Shown in pieces: positions 41,955 through 51,293 of a stretch of DNA of 64,000 bases. The first letter of the stretch is position 1. Each line of letters starts with the position of its first letter. The DNA lies in assembly GCA_030615605.1 (NCBI GenBank), contig JAUWYY010000007.1, positions 96,819 through 160,818 of the forward strand, read 5' to 3'. The stretch comes from a bacterium (GTDB taxonomy: Bacteria; Armatimonadota; Zipacnadia; Zipacnadales; Zipacnadaceae). Made by a program: the position numbers and the translations under genes. Below the pieces are notes generated by a model that was not told where the DNA came from, made no database searches, and saw nothing but the letters and a program-made list of their open reading frames with translations.

Positions 41955-44069
41955 CTACTTGCGCACTTCTGCTCCAACTTCCTCCTCCACATAGCTGTGG
42001 ACCGCCGACATTACTGCCTCCACCTCCGCGTCGATGAGCGTGCGATCGTCGGCGCGAAAGACCAGTCGGAAGGCTATTGACTTACGCCCCGCGCCGATCT
42101 GCTGAGGATCGCTGTAGACATCAAAGGGAGTCACGCTCTCCAGAAACTCGCCTGCGGCCTGCTCAATTTCCTCGATAAGGCGTGCTGAGGCAAACTCGTC
42201 ATTATCCGGTACAATAATGGCCAGGTCACGTTCGGCGGCAGGGAATCGGGCCACCGGCTGATGAGTGGTGTACAATACAGCACGTTCCAGCAACATATCC
42301 AGGTTCAACTCGGAGGCGCAGGCGCCATCTGGCAGGTCGTAGGCCTCAGCCACCTCAGCAGCAATCTCACCCATCAGGCCAATGGTTTCGTCACCCAGCA
42401 GCACCTGCGCACATTTGCCGGGGTGAAAAGTCGAATGATTTTGTCGGACAAAACTAAGCTCGGGGCCCCCCAGACCTCCGCACAGTTGCTCGATGATACC
42501 CTTCATATAGTAGAAATCAACCTGCGCTTGCTCGACAGGCAGATTCCAATCGGCCGTCAGCAGGCTGCCCGTCATTAGCACAGCAACGTGCTGCCGCTCG
42601 CCGGGCAGTGATTGCTCATCCTGGGGAAAGAAGACCGTGCCGATTTCGTAAAGAGCGATGTCGCTGACCCGCTGGCGGGCATTGTGGGCGGCAGCAGTCA
42701 ACAGGCCCGGAAGCAGCGTGGTACGCATTACCGTCAGGTCAGAACTGGCCGGATTTGCCAGCTCCAGGAAATCGCGGCAGGCGTCATCCTGGGGCCAATG
42801 ACATTCATCCAGATCGCTCGGGTCCATCATTGAGAAACTCAAGTTCTCGCACAGCCCACACTCGCGAAGTAGCTCGCCAGCGCGCCTCCGGAGCCGTTGC
42901 TGTTCAGTCAGCCGACCGGTGCAGGTCAGGTGGCCCGGCACGGTCAACTCAATATTCTCATACCCGTATACTATTGCCACCTCCTCGACCAGGTCAATCT
43001 CCCGCTCGACATCTGGCCGGAAAGTCGGCACCTCAACGGTAAGCAGCTCGCCCTCTTCGACGCCGAAGCCCAGGCGGCGCAGGAAATCGGCCATGGCCGC
43101 GGCATCAAGATCGGTGCCCAGGAGGGAGTTGCACCTGGCCGGCCGCAACTGGAGGCTCTTGGTGGCAAAATCCCGCGTCTTGACATCAATAGCAGCATGA
43201 GCAATCTGGCCTCCGGCGGTCATCATTATCAGTTCAGCGGCGCGAGCCAGCGCCGGCAAGGTGAGATTGGGATCAACATGCCGCTCAAACCGGTACGAGG
43301 CCTCGGTACTAACCCCCAGCCGCAGTGAGGTCCTGCGGATGGCCACAGGGTCAAAATGCGCTGATTCTAACAGCACCCGACTGGTAGTTTCACTAACTTG
43401 GGTGTCGGTTCCGCCCATAATCCCCGCTAGCGCAACCGCCCCCATCGGATCAGCGATGACGACATCTTCCGGACCAAGGGTCTGCCAGGTGTCGTCCAGC
43501 AGCAGCAGCTTCTCTTCGTCTTCAGCGCGGCGGACGATGATATAGCCGTCTTTGAGCAGCCTGAAATCGAAGGCATGCAGCGGCTGGCCCATCTCCCAGA
43601 CCACATAGTTGGTGCAGTCAACCACGTTGTTGATAGAGCGGATGCCGGCGGCCTCCATTCGGTAGCGCAGCCAGTCCGGCGAGGGGCCGACCTCCACATC
43701 CTCTATCAGCAATGCGGAATAGCGGAGACACCCGACCGAATCAGCAATTTCGACGGTGACTGGGCCGATACTCGCCTTTTCTCTGTCGGTCACCGGATTG
43801 TCAATCTCGGGAAAACTGGTCACCGGATCCACGAAATCTGTCCTCGACAGGGCAGCGGCATGACGCGCAACACCTATCATAGAAAGCAAATCGCCACGAT
43901 TAGGCGTAACCGCCGTCATCAGAATCTGATCAGTGGCTTCCCCGTCCGTCGCCGTCCAGTCGCGGACCTCTTCCACCTCCAAGCCACCCATCGTCAGGAG
44001 GTGGCAGAGCCGCTCGATTTCTATATCCGCTTGCAAATAGTCCTGCAACCAGTTATACGGTATGCGCAT
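41955..44069 (-). CDS. pheT: phenylalanyl-tRNA synthetase beta subunit, short form
   Basis: Beta subunit of phenylalanyl-tRNA synthetase. 704 residues, about 90-100 shorter than E. coli-type enzymes. The N-terminus MRIPYNWLQDYLQ and GGLEVEEV go almost directly into VTPNRGDLLSMIGVARHAA, so the tRNA-binding OB-fold (B2) domain normally inserted here is missing. SINNVVDCTNYVVWEMGQPLHAFD, RPDVEREIDLVEEVAIVYGY and a complete anticodon-binding-like C-terminal domain are present. The ATG at 44069 follows GGAGGAAG. The upstream MFS gene overlaps it by 17 nt. Confidence 0.94.
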   Translation of the reverse strand: MRIPYNWLQDYLQADIEIERLCHLLTMGGLEVEEVRDWTATDGEATDQILMTAVTPNRGDLLSMIGVARHAAALSRTDFVDPVTSFPEIDNPVTDREKASIGPVTVEIADSVGCLRYSALLIEDVEVGPSPDWLRYRMEAAGIRSINNVVDCTNYVVWEMGQPLHAFDFRLLKDGYIIVRRAEDEEKLLLLDDTWQTLGPEDVVIADPMGAVALAGIMGGTDTQVSETTSRVLLESAHFDPVAIRRTSLRLGVSTEASYRFERHVDPNLTLPALARAAELIMMTAGGQIAHAAIDVKTRDFATKSLQLRPARCNSLLGTDLDAAAMADFLRRLGFGVEEGELLTVEVPTFRPDVEREIDLVEEVAIVYGYENIELTVPGHLTCTGRLTEQQRLRRRAGELLRECGLCENLSFSMMDPSDLDECHWPQDDACRDFLELANPASSDLTVMRTTLLPGLLTAAAHNARQRVSDIALYEIGTVFFPQDEQSLPGERQHVAVLMTGSLLTADWNLPVEQAQVDFYYMKGIIEQLCGGLGGPELSFVRQNHSTFHPGKCAQVLLGDETIGLMGEIAAEVAEAYDLPDGACASELNLDMLLERAVLYTTHQPVARFPAAERDLAIIVPDNDEFASARLIEEIEQAAGEFLESVTPFDVYSDPQQIGAGRKSIAFRLVFRADDRTLIDAEVEAVMSAVHSYVEEEVGAEVRK

Positions 44070-45315
44070 CTTCTTCCTCCTTAAACGCAAACGCGACAAC
44101 GCCTGAAGTAATAACGAGCATCGCCCCCATAATGATGAACGGCAGCCGCAGGCCCAATGCCGAAGCCACAAATCCCCCCACTAGCGGGCCTATTGATCCG
44201 CCGAGGGTGGCCGCAGCAAAGCTAATACCGTAGGCTCGCCCGCGGGCGTCACGCGGACTCATTCTCGCAACAATGGCGTTAATCGCTGGCCCCATACCAC
44301 CCGCAGAGGCGCCCAGCAACGCTCGCACCCCAAGGGCCTGACCCACCGTGGTAATGACTGCATGAGGTAGCGAGAAGAGACCGGAAGCTAACGTCGAGAA
44401 CGTCAGTACTTTCTTGTGTCCTATCCTGTCGCTGATGCGCCCCACTATGACAGCACTGCACGCACCCACCATTCCTCCGACACTCAGAATCAGGCCAGTC
44501 ATTGAGGCAGCACGGCTGCTGCCAACCGACAGCGCCTGTTCTACGAACAGCGGAAAGATTGGCCAGGCGATCCCATAGCCTATATTCACCATGAAGAGAA
44601 TGGCCAATACAATGCCAAACCCAGGCTTCCCAGCTACACTGCGCAAATCCCCGTTGGCCTCTAGCGCCTCCTTGCTGGGTCGAGTGAAATTCTCGCGGGC
44701 CCCAATCACCAACAGCACACCAGACAGAAGCAGCAGACCGCCCGCCACATAGAACGCTTGCCGATAGCCCATATAATCTGCCGCAGCTCCACCCAGCAGA
44801 GGCCCAATTGAAAAGCCCACGAAACCTGAGGTCTCCATCAATCCCATGCTGTAGCCCATTTGTGAAGAGGGAGTGACGCTTGCGATTAGGGCGGACGCTG
44901 CGGCCCAGGTCCCGGTAAGCATGCCCAGAATGAAGTGGAGGGCCAGAAGTTGATAGGCATTCGCGACCGTCCCCATCAGTGCCAGCAACACTGAGCCAGA
45001 AAAGATAGCTCGAGCCAGCATCAGCTTACGTCCGTAGCGATCCGCTAACCAGCCCCATAGAGGGCTGAATACCGTAAACATAATCCCCGGAGCGAAGGCC
45101 AGCAGCCCGGCCCAGATGCGTACGCGCGATTCTCCGGTTATTCCTAGTTCCCGCACATACAAAGGCAGAAAGGGCGTGGCAAAGGCAAAGCCCATCATCC
45201 CGATAACCTGGGATACCCATACTACGTGGACGGTACTCCGCCATTTGGGCTGACCATCAGCCTCATCGGGCCGCGGAACGGCCTGGCCTGAATCATTATA
45301 CGCCCCTGGACTCAT
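44053..45315 (-). CDS. MFS transporter inserted between pheS and pheT
   Basis: A 420-residue transporter with about 12 hydrophobic helices. GWLADRYGRKLML between helices 2 and 3 and GRISDRIGHKKVL between helices 8 and 9 match the MFS motif. Substrate unknown; drug or sugar efflux members look alike. ATG at 45315. It lies between pheS and pheT on the same strand; these two genes are normally adjacent, so the insertion makes pheT dependent on readthrough or coupling across the MFS gene, whose stop overlaps the pheT start. Confidence 0.9.
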   Translation of the reverse strand: MSPGAYNDSGQAVPRPDEADGQPKWRSTVHVVWVSQVIGMMGFAFATPFLPLYVRELGITGESRVRIWAGLLAFAPGIMFTVFSPLWGWLADRYGRKLMLARAIFSGSVLLALMGTVANAYQLLALHFILGMLTGTWAAASALIASVTPSSQMGYSMGLMETSGFVGFSIGPLLGGAAADYMGYRQAFYVAGGLLLLSGVLLVIGARENFTRPSKEALEANGDLRSVAGKPGFGIVLAILFMVNIGYGIAWPIFPLFVEQALSVGSSRAASMTGLILSVGGMVGACSAVIVGRISDRIGHKKVLTFSTLASGLFSLPHAVITTVGQALGVRALLGASAGGMGPAINAIVARMSPRDARGRAYGISFAAATLGGSIGPLVGGFVASALGLRLPFIIMGAMLVITSGVVAFAFKEEEDAHTV

Positions 45316-45402
45316 ATTGGCTCAAATGCTCCCGTTGCTATCAAACCAACTCCGTGGATGAGTCGGTTGATAATCTCACGACAATAGTCTTTCGCTGGTT
45401 AA

Positions 45403-46419
45403 TTAGAACTGCGCCAAAAAGCGCATATCGCCGCTGTAGAAGAGGCGAATGTCATCAATACCGTACCGCAGCATGGCCAGACGCTCGATGCCTCCCCCAA
45501 AGGCGAAACCGGTGTACTTCTCGGTATCGTAACCGATGCCAGCCAGCACGTTCGGGTCAACCATTCCTGCCCCCATGATCTCCAACCAACCGGTCTGGCT
45601 GCACACCCGGCAGCCCTCGCCTCCACAGATCATGCAGGTCAAACAGACCTCCGCGCTGGGTTCAGTGAAGGGGAAGAAATCCGGACGAAAGCGCATATGG
45701 CAAGCTGGCCCGAACATCTCCCGGGCAAGAACCTCCAGCGTGCCCTTCAGATCGGCGAAAGTTACCCCTTCGTCAACCAGCAAGCCCTCAAGCTGATAGA
45801 AGGTATGGCAGTGGGTGGCGTCAACGGTATCCCGGCGGAAGCAGCGACCCGGAGCGACGATGCGCACCGGCGGCTGTTGCTGTTCCATCACCCGTATCTG
45901 CACCGGCGAGGTCTGTGAGCGCAGCAGCGCATCGTCGCCGACATAGAACGTCATCTGCTCGTCCATCGCCGGATGAAACTCGGGATAATTGAGCGCCTCG
46001 AAGCTGTAATAGTAGTTTTCAACCTCCGGGCCCTCTGCCACGGTAAAGCCCAATCCCAGGAAGATTTCTATCATCTCGTCCAGTGTTGCCAGCAACGGAT
46101 GGCGGCGGCCCACACGCGAGGCCCGGCCCGGTAGCGTCACATCAATCTGCTCGCCAGGTTCCTGGGCTGCTGCCTGCTGGGCAAGCTCTTGTTGGCGCTG
46201 CTGGTAGACCTGCTCCATTTCGCGCGAGGCACGATTAGCCAGGCTACCCATAATCGGACGACGCTCTTCCGGCAGGTTAGCGATATTTGTCATTGCCTCA
46301 CGCAGCCGCCCATGGCGTCCCAGGTACTCGACGCGGGCCTGTTCAAGCTGCTCCTCATCCTTAGCATTCTGGAAGGCGGCCACGGCCTCATCACGCAATT
46401 GCTCAAGCTTATCTTCCAT
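45403..46419 (-). CDS. pheS: phenylalanyl-tRNA synthetase alpha subunit
   Basis: Catalytic subunit, class II synthetase. 338 residues. The coiled-coil N-terminal arm is followed by the catalytic core: FHPAMDEQMTFY, GRCFRRDTVDATH (motif 2) and FAFGGGIERLAML (motif 3). FFPFTEPSAEVC shows the phenylalanine pocket region. A CLTCMICGGEGCRVC cluster is the usual zinc-like insertion. ATG at 46419, with AAAGGTG upstream. A T-box leader precedes it. Confidence 0.97.
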   Translation of the reverse strand: MEDKLEQLRDEAVAAFQNAKDEEQLEQARVEYLGRHGRLREAMTNIANLPEERRPIMGSLANRASREMEQVYQQRQQELAQQAAAQEPGEQIDVTLPGRASRVGRRHPLLATLDEMIEIFLGLGFTVAEGPEVENYYYSFEALNYPEFHPAMDEQMTFYVGDDALLRSQTSPVQIRVMEQQQPPVRIVAPGRCFRRDTVDATHCHTFYQLEGLLVDEGVTFADLKGTLEVLAREMFGPACHMRFRPDFFPFTEPSAEVCLTCMICGGEGCRVCSQTGWLEIMGAGMVDPNVLAGIGYDTEKYTGFAFGGGIERLAMLRYGIDDIRLFYSGDMRFLAQF

Positions 46420-46459
46420 CAGAATCACCTTTGCCAGTTTCCGGATGGCAAACCAATCA

Positions 46460-46722
46460 CAAACTAAAACCCTCTGTCATCGTCTTGGGACGAAAGCAGA
46501 GGGTCTTCGCTATACCACCCAAGTGGAGCGGACTGCGATAACGGTGCAGTAATCCGGCCTGGCCTACTGGACACAGCCGTTGCAATTTACCTCGCAAACA
46601 AGCTAGTTGCCGTTCAGCCGGCGGTTCGGGGGCGAACTTCGGCCGCGCGGTCACCGGAGATGCTTCCAGCCAGGGCATCTCCTCTCTGCAGTTCCATACG
46701 CAGCCTACTTCTCCCCGTCGTC
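46460..46722 (-). ncRNA. T-box riboswitch (phenylalanine) upstream of pheS
   Basis: On the minus strand CGGGG-AGAAGTA-GGC pairs with GCC-GAAGTTCGC-CCCCG to form the specifier loop, with TTC (Phe) at 46634-46636. An AGAGAG plus hairpin with loop CCTGGCTGGAA is the apical part of stem I. The T-box-like GGGTGGTATAGCG lies at 46508-46520, and a terminator hairpin ends the leader. Uncharged tRNA-Phe would open the terminator and allow pheS expression. Confidence 0.9.
46465..46504 (-). terminator. terminator of the Phe T-box
   Basis: Stem ACCCTCTG/CAGAGGGT followed by TTTTAGTTTG on the minus strand, 45 bp upstream of pheS; the 5' arm overlaps the antiterminator region. Confidence 0.85.
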
Positions 46723-46753
46723 ACCTTTTTGTGGTCTCCAATTGCTTATATCA

Positions 46754-46782
46754 ATTATACCGCTACCAAAGCCATTTATCAA
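46754..46782 (-). promoter_or_regulatory. promoter of the pheS leader
   Basis: Minus-strand TTGATA and TATAAT with 17-bp spacing, about 35 bp before the T-box RNA starts. Confidence 0.75.
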
Positions 46783-46867
46783 GGGCAACTGCTGCTGGGG
46801 AGCTTGTCGCCAGGAAGGACTCGCCGCACACACGGCGAAATCATTGGCACTAAGGAGGGTACAAGCA

Positions 46868-47260
46868 GTGACCAGCACATCCAACGAGGGAGAAACTGGC
46901 CGCCGGGGTATAACCGGTGATACGCCGCGACTGGTCGGCTTGATGGTATTCCTGGGTGGCATAGCTATGATCGTGATGGTCTTCGTATGGGCTTATGCGC
47001 TTTATAGTAGCGTTGGCGATGAGCTGAACCAGGTAGCCATTAGCCAGGCTATACCGACGACTAATCCCGCAGCCGGCGCCAGCGACCAGCCGCCCAGTGC
47101 ACCGGCAGAACAGGTTACTATTGCCGCCCCAACATCGAGAACGAGCCTTGCCGATGTGGCCGCGGTGTTCGCTTTGAAGTTGCTGTTTCTGGCGCTGATG
47201 GCCTGGGCCGGCGCCCTGGTAGCCACCAAGGGCGTGGCCATGACCAGACAAAGCCCTTAA
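46868..47260 (+). CDS. small membrane protein with Pro/Ala-rich linker
   Basis: A 130-residue protein with hydrophobic segments at about 20-43 and 96-120 and a Pro/Ala/Thr-rich loop between them, which likely lies outside the membrane. No family recognised. The GTG at 46868 is preceded by AAGGAGGG; the longer upstream frame crosses the T-box region and is rejected. It is divergent from pheS and convergent with the glycosyltransferase. Confidence 0.65.
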   Translation: MTSTSNEGETGRRGITGDTPRLVGLMVFLGGIAMIVMVFVWAYALYSSVGDELNQVAISQAIPTTNPAAGASDQPPSAPAEQVTIAAPTSRTSLADVAAVFALKLLFLALMAWAGALVATKGVAMTRQSP

Positions 47261-47289
47261 GAGCTATTCGCCGATCTGGCTGGGGGGCG

Positions 47290-49638
47290 TCAGGCTCTGC
47301 CGCCAATCTCAAGTAAGACATCCGCCAGCCTCTGAGCAACTCGCCTCCAGGTGTATTTCTCCAGCACCGCCTGTCTTCCCCGCTGGGCCAGCGCTTCCCG
47401 CTGGCCGGGATTGCTCAGTAGCTCTTCTATGCTTTCCGCAAGTGCCTCGATATCTCCCTCCGGGAAGATTACCCCGCCACCGGTGTCATTGATCAAGTGG
47501 GGAATATGGCCCGAATCCGAGCCGATTACCGGCACCCCGCAGGCCAGCGCCTCGATGATGACGCGGCCGAACTGCTCCTTCCAGCGCGGCGTAGTTCGGG
47601 AGGGGAGCACCAGCACATCCAGAGCATTGAGGTATGCCGGCATCTGATGATGGGGGACGTGTCGAATAACTGCTATCGGAGGCTTAACTGTGCTGCGCTG
47701 GGTCAGCTTGCTGATCTTACTGCGCAGCGGCCCGCCACCAATTAGCACCAGACTGAATTCCGGCGCTCCGCGCTGCGCGGCCAGTTGCGCCGCCTCCAGC
47801 AAGTCCCAAACGCCTTTGGCAGCATCAAGCCGACCGGCATAGCCAACCGTCGCGCCGCTCTGAGGAAATTCACGGGGGCGCGGCAGACCCGGGCGGGGCG
47901 CAAAGACAGTGGGGTCTACACCATGAGGCAATACTGTCGTCGGCCCGTGGTAACCCCGCGCATCCAGCACTTCGGCACATGATTCACTGACCACAAAGAC
48001 ATGATCCGACCCAGCAAGTACTCTCTTGTATATCCACTCGAAGGGCAGAGGCAGCCTACGCTGAATATTCTCCTTACTGAAGATGACGAGTTTGTAGCCC
48101 CGGCCACTGGCCATCCGCGCCGTTTGGGCAGCAGCCAGGCTGTAGGGCTCTTCGTCAACGAACAGAACATCCGGGCGGAATTCATCCAGCTTTTGAGCCA
48201 ACTGGCTGGTGTACCAATGCAGATGTATGTGGCCAGGCAACCACACGGGAAGAGCCTCAGCGCGGTCAGCAATCTCCGGCAAGAATGTAGATTCCACTTC
48301 CCCGCTTACCGCTGCCCACCAGCGCTGTGGACTAAACAGACGGAAATCAATATCAGCGCAATCAAGCAGCTCCGCGTAGGGCCTCTGATTTAAGTCAATT
48401 ACACACGAGTGGCTGATAATAGCTACGCGCAGCAGATCGGGGGCTTCAGAGAGAGCGAACCGGCCAAGCCGGGGCGGTTTTGCTGGCGCCAATTGTTCAC
48501 TATTAGGCTCTTGCAGATGAGTAAGAAAGAACTCTTCGATCTGGTCGGCTTGCCTATCCCAGGAAAGCAGTTGCGCCTTATGGTGAGCAGCAGTGCCCAT
48601 CCGTTCCCGCAACTGCGCATCAGCAGCCAACTTGTCAAGCCGGTCCGCGATCTGGGCAGGACCCTGGTCTACAAGGAAGCCGCTGACGCCATCTTCGACA
48701 AGCTCGTCTGCCGCACCAATGTCAGTGGTGACCAGCGGCAGCCCGCAGGCAGCCGCCTCCGCCACTACCAGGCCAAATGCTTCACCACGCGCCGGCATCA
48801 CCAGACAGTCGGCTGCGGCGTAGTACTCGACAATCCTGTCAGTCACACCGGCAAAGAGGACCTGGTCTGCCACTCCCCTTTGCCGGGCCAACTGAGCAAA
48901 GAATTCCACATCACCTCTACCCACTATCACCAATCTAGCGGGCTGCGCCATCAGAGCCAGCGCATCGACCACCAGCGGCAGACCCTTGTCAAACCAAAGC
49001 CCACCGGCAAAGAGGATAATGAATTCCTCTGGGCTTGCCTGGAGAGCTTCACGGCGTGAGGATCTAAACCGGCGGCGAGCCGCCAGATTGAATACATCGT
49101 GGTCGAGGCCGTTGGGAACTGCATACGCGGACGGCTTGTCCAGGCCGTGCTCTTGTGCTAAATAGCGGACCACCATCCGCGAGACCGCCAGCACCCGTCC
49201 CCGACAGCGACGTACCGCCCACCCTTCCATCCGGGTAGCCCAAACCTGACGCAGTATCCAGGCCAGACGTACCAGCCACGAAGGCCGCTGATATTGCCAG
49301 CGGACCTCCCGCAACGCCCGCGCCCGCTCCGCGTGACAGGTATGGACCAAAACGAAGTTCCGGACCAGACTGTTGCCGCCCTGAGACAGGACAACATCGT
49401 ATTGATGCTGCCTGACAACAAAGGGCGAGACTAGAACCATCCACAGGGCCTGCAGAGTGCTTGATTTGAAGGGACACCACAGCCGGTGGACCCGGATTCG
49501 TCCGCGAGGGATATCAGCAGCCGAGAAGCAGAACACATCTACCTGGTGTCGCTTGGCCAGGCGGCCGGCCAATTCAGCCAGAACCTGCTCCTGCCCCCCA
49601 CGCTGGTTGATGTGTTCAGTCACTATGGCAATCTTCAC
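47290..49638 (-). CDS. two-domain GT4-type glycosyltransferase fusion
   Basis: A 782-residue protein made of two complete GT-B glycosyltransferases. The first (about 1-385) opens VKIAIVTEHINQRGG and has the E-x7-E motif EAFGLVVAEAAACGLP. The second (about 400-780) has VGYAGRLDAAKGVWDLLEAA and EQFGRVIIEALACGVPVIGS. Both domains have the group 1 family's nucleotide-sugar site. The GTG at 49638 follows GGGGGA; the frame up to 49752 is rejected. It begins a polysaccharide cluster with the polymerase and GT2 genes upstream on the same strand. Confidence 0.9.
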   Translation of the reverse strand: MKIAIVTEHINQRGGQEQVLAELAGRLAKRHQVDVFCFSAADIPRGRIRVHRLWCPFKSSTLQALWMVLVSPFVVRQHQYDVVLSQGGNSLVRNFVLVHTCHAERARALREVRWQYQRPSWLVRLAWILRQVWATRMEGWAVRRCRGRVLAVSRMVVRYLAQEHGLDKPSAYAVPNGLDHDVFNLAARRRFRSSRREALQASPEEFIILFAGGLWFDKGLPLVVDALALMAQPARLVIVGRGDVEFFAQLARQRGVADQVLFAGVTDRIVEYYAAADCLVMPARGEAFGLVVAEAAACGLPLVTTDIGAADELVEDGVSGFLVDQGPAQIADRLDKLAADAQLRERMGTAAHHKAQLLSWDRQADQIEEFFLTHLQEPNSEQLAPAKPPRLGRFALSEAPDLLRVAIISHSCVIDLNQRPYAELLDCADIDFRLFSPQRWWAAVSGEVESTFLPEIADRAEALPVWLPGHIHLHWYTSQLAQKLDEFRPDVLFVDEEPYSLAAAQTARMASGRGYKLVIFSKENIQRRLPLPFEWIYKRVLAGSDHVFVVSESCAEVLDARGYHGPTTVLPHGVDPTVFAPRPGLPRPREFPQSGATVGYAGRLDAAKGVWDLLEAAQLAAQRGAPEFSLVLIGGGPLRSKISKLTQRSTVKPPIAVIRHVPHHQMPAYLNALDVLVLPSRTTPRWKEQFGRVIIEALACGVPVIGSDSGHIPHLINDTGGGVIFPEGDIEALAESIEELLSNPGQREALAQRGRQAVLEKYTWRRVAQRLADVLLEIGGRA

Positions 49639-49802
49639 CGTAGGTGTTCCCCCGAATATTGCTTCAGCCAATCTCTGTCCACCGGCCGTCGCCCTTCGGG
49701 CCGAAACAGCACCCTCACTGCCAGCGTCGCCGGGCAACTCCGCAGCCACCACACCCGACAGGAGCCGATGGCATACTCGGAAAGCGGTAGCCAGAGATCT
49801 GA

Positions 49803-51293
49803 CTATTCTCTAATCCCGAACCGGCGACCTACAGGCTCAAGCTGTCGCACGCTTTCGGGCATAGGCTGGCGTCGAGCTATCTCAATCTCAGCCGCTCGCA
49901 CAGCCATTGCACCAGATAACCAGAACATCGGCCCACCCGGCACCAAATAGAGGGCGCTGCCCACAGCCAAGCGTGCCAAACTCGACAGCATTACTGCCAG
50001 GCAGGCGGCAATTAGTGATCGAGACTCTACTGTGCGAACTCGCATAAAGCTGGAAACAGTCATCTTGACTGCCGCATACAACAGCCACAAGAACAAAACG
50101 AAGCCGGGAAAGCCCAGCTCGTGCAGGGCTCGTCCGTACTCATTTTCCACCATTCCACCTGCGGTTCGCTTGACCACCAGTGCCTCCCGGCCAACCACCA
50201 ACTGACCACGGCCCACGCCCGTCCCGGTCGCGACACCGACACCAAGGGGGTTTTCCATAGCTGATTTGATGGACCCGATCATCGGTACCGCCGCCCGGCC
50301 AATTACCGTCTGATAACCAAGCATCCGGGTATTATAACGAGCCTCGAATGCCCCACCAGCGTAGTTATTCAGCACAACCACGGCCAATATCCCAATGACA
50401 GCCGCCGCGAATAGGAAGCGGGGCTGACGCAGCAATATGAGAAGACCCAATCCCCCCACCACCAACCCCAGCAGGGGAGCGCGACTGCCGCTAGTCGCCA
50501 GAGCTACCAAACAGATCGCGGCGGTACCGATCATCAGCGGCTTGAGCCATGCTTTCCCCCGCATGTAAAGCACCGCACCAATGCAAAATATGGCCGATAG
50601 TGACATTGCATCTCCCAGGGCTCCTGGTCCAACAAATGTCGAGACAGCCCGCACCCCGCTACCCCACCCAAAACGGTCGTAGAAGTCAAATCCTGGGCCG
50701 AGAGCATATAGGTGACCGAATCCGAGGTTGTACTGGACGATAGCATAGATACCGGTAGCCAGAGACAGTACCACAATGGTGACCAGCATACGCTCAATAT
50801 GGGCGCGTGTGGTCATATAGTCGTATGCTATGATCAGTACAGGAATCCAGACAATCCAGGAACGCAAGCCCGCCAGAGCCACCAGCGGGCTTGCCGTTTC
50901 CGTGTTGAACATCTGGGCAGCACAGTACAGTGTGAACAGAAACGCCGGCAATATGACCGGGAGACGCAGCGCCTCCCATCGTTGCCTGGTCAAGCCAAGC
51001 CACAACCAGCGGATCAATCCGATCGCCAGCACGATATCCTTAGCGAACACACTAGCGGTGCTGACTACGAGTCCCTTGAGAAATCCGTCCACATAACAGA
51101 TGGCCACCAGGCCGATCATTGCTGCTTCCAGTGAGCTTAGTGCGACAATGAGGCCAACGCCGCCGCCAATGACGAACAGCAACTCATTCGTGCGCCCCGC
51201 CAGCACAGGCCCCGCTACCAGGAAGGCGACCGCGGTGCCCACCATCCCAGCTATCACCGGCAGCATTGTAAGCGGAAGGCTACGTCGCCTCAT
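49803..51293 (-). CDS. O-antigen ligase/polymerase-like membrane protein
   Basis: A 496-residue protein with about 12 hydrophobic segments and a large periplasmic loop in the C-terminal half, the layout of Wzy/WaaL-type proteins. ATSGSRAPLLGLVVGG and NEYGRALHELGFPGFVLFLWLL match the usual positions of the family's Arg and His residues. It would polymerise or ligate a surface glycan. Its start overlaps the end of the GT2 gene by 14 nt, so the two are translationally coupled. The GT4 fusion gene is 165 bp downstream. Confidence 0.85.
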   Translation of the reverse strand: MRRRSLPLTMLPVIAGMVGTAVAFLVAGPVLAGRTNELLFVIGGGVGLIVALSSLEAAMIGLVAICYVDGFLKGLVVSTASVFAKDIVLAIGLIRWLWLGLTRQRWEALRLPVILPAFLFTLYCAAQMFNTETASPLVALAGLRSWIVWIPVLIIAYDYMTTRAHIERMLVTIVVLSLATGIYAIVQYNLGFGHLYALGPGFDFYDRFGWGSGVRAVSTFVGPGALGDAMSLSAIFCIGAVLYMRGKAWLKPLMIGTAAICLVALATSGSRAPLLGLVVGGLGLLILLRQPRFLFAAAVIGILAVVVLNNYAGGAFEARYNTRMLGYQTVIGRAAVPMIGSIKSAMENPLGVGVATGTGVGRGQLVVGREALVVKRTAGGMVENEYGRALHELGFPGFVLFLWLLYAAVKMTVSSFMRVRTVESRSLIAACLAVMLSSLARLAVGSALYLVPGGPMFWLSGAMAVRAAEIEIARRQPMPESVRQLEPVGRRFGIRE

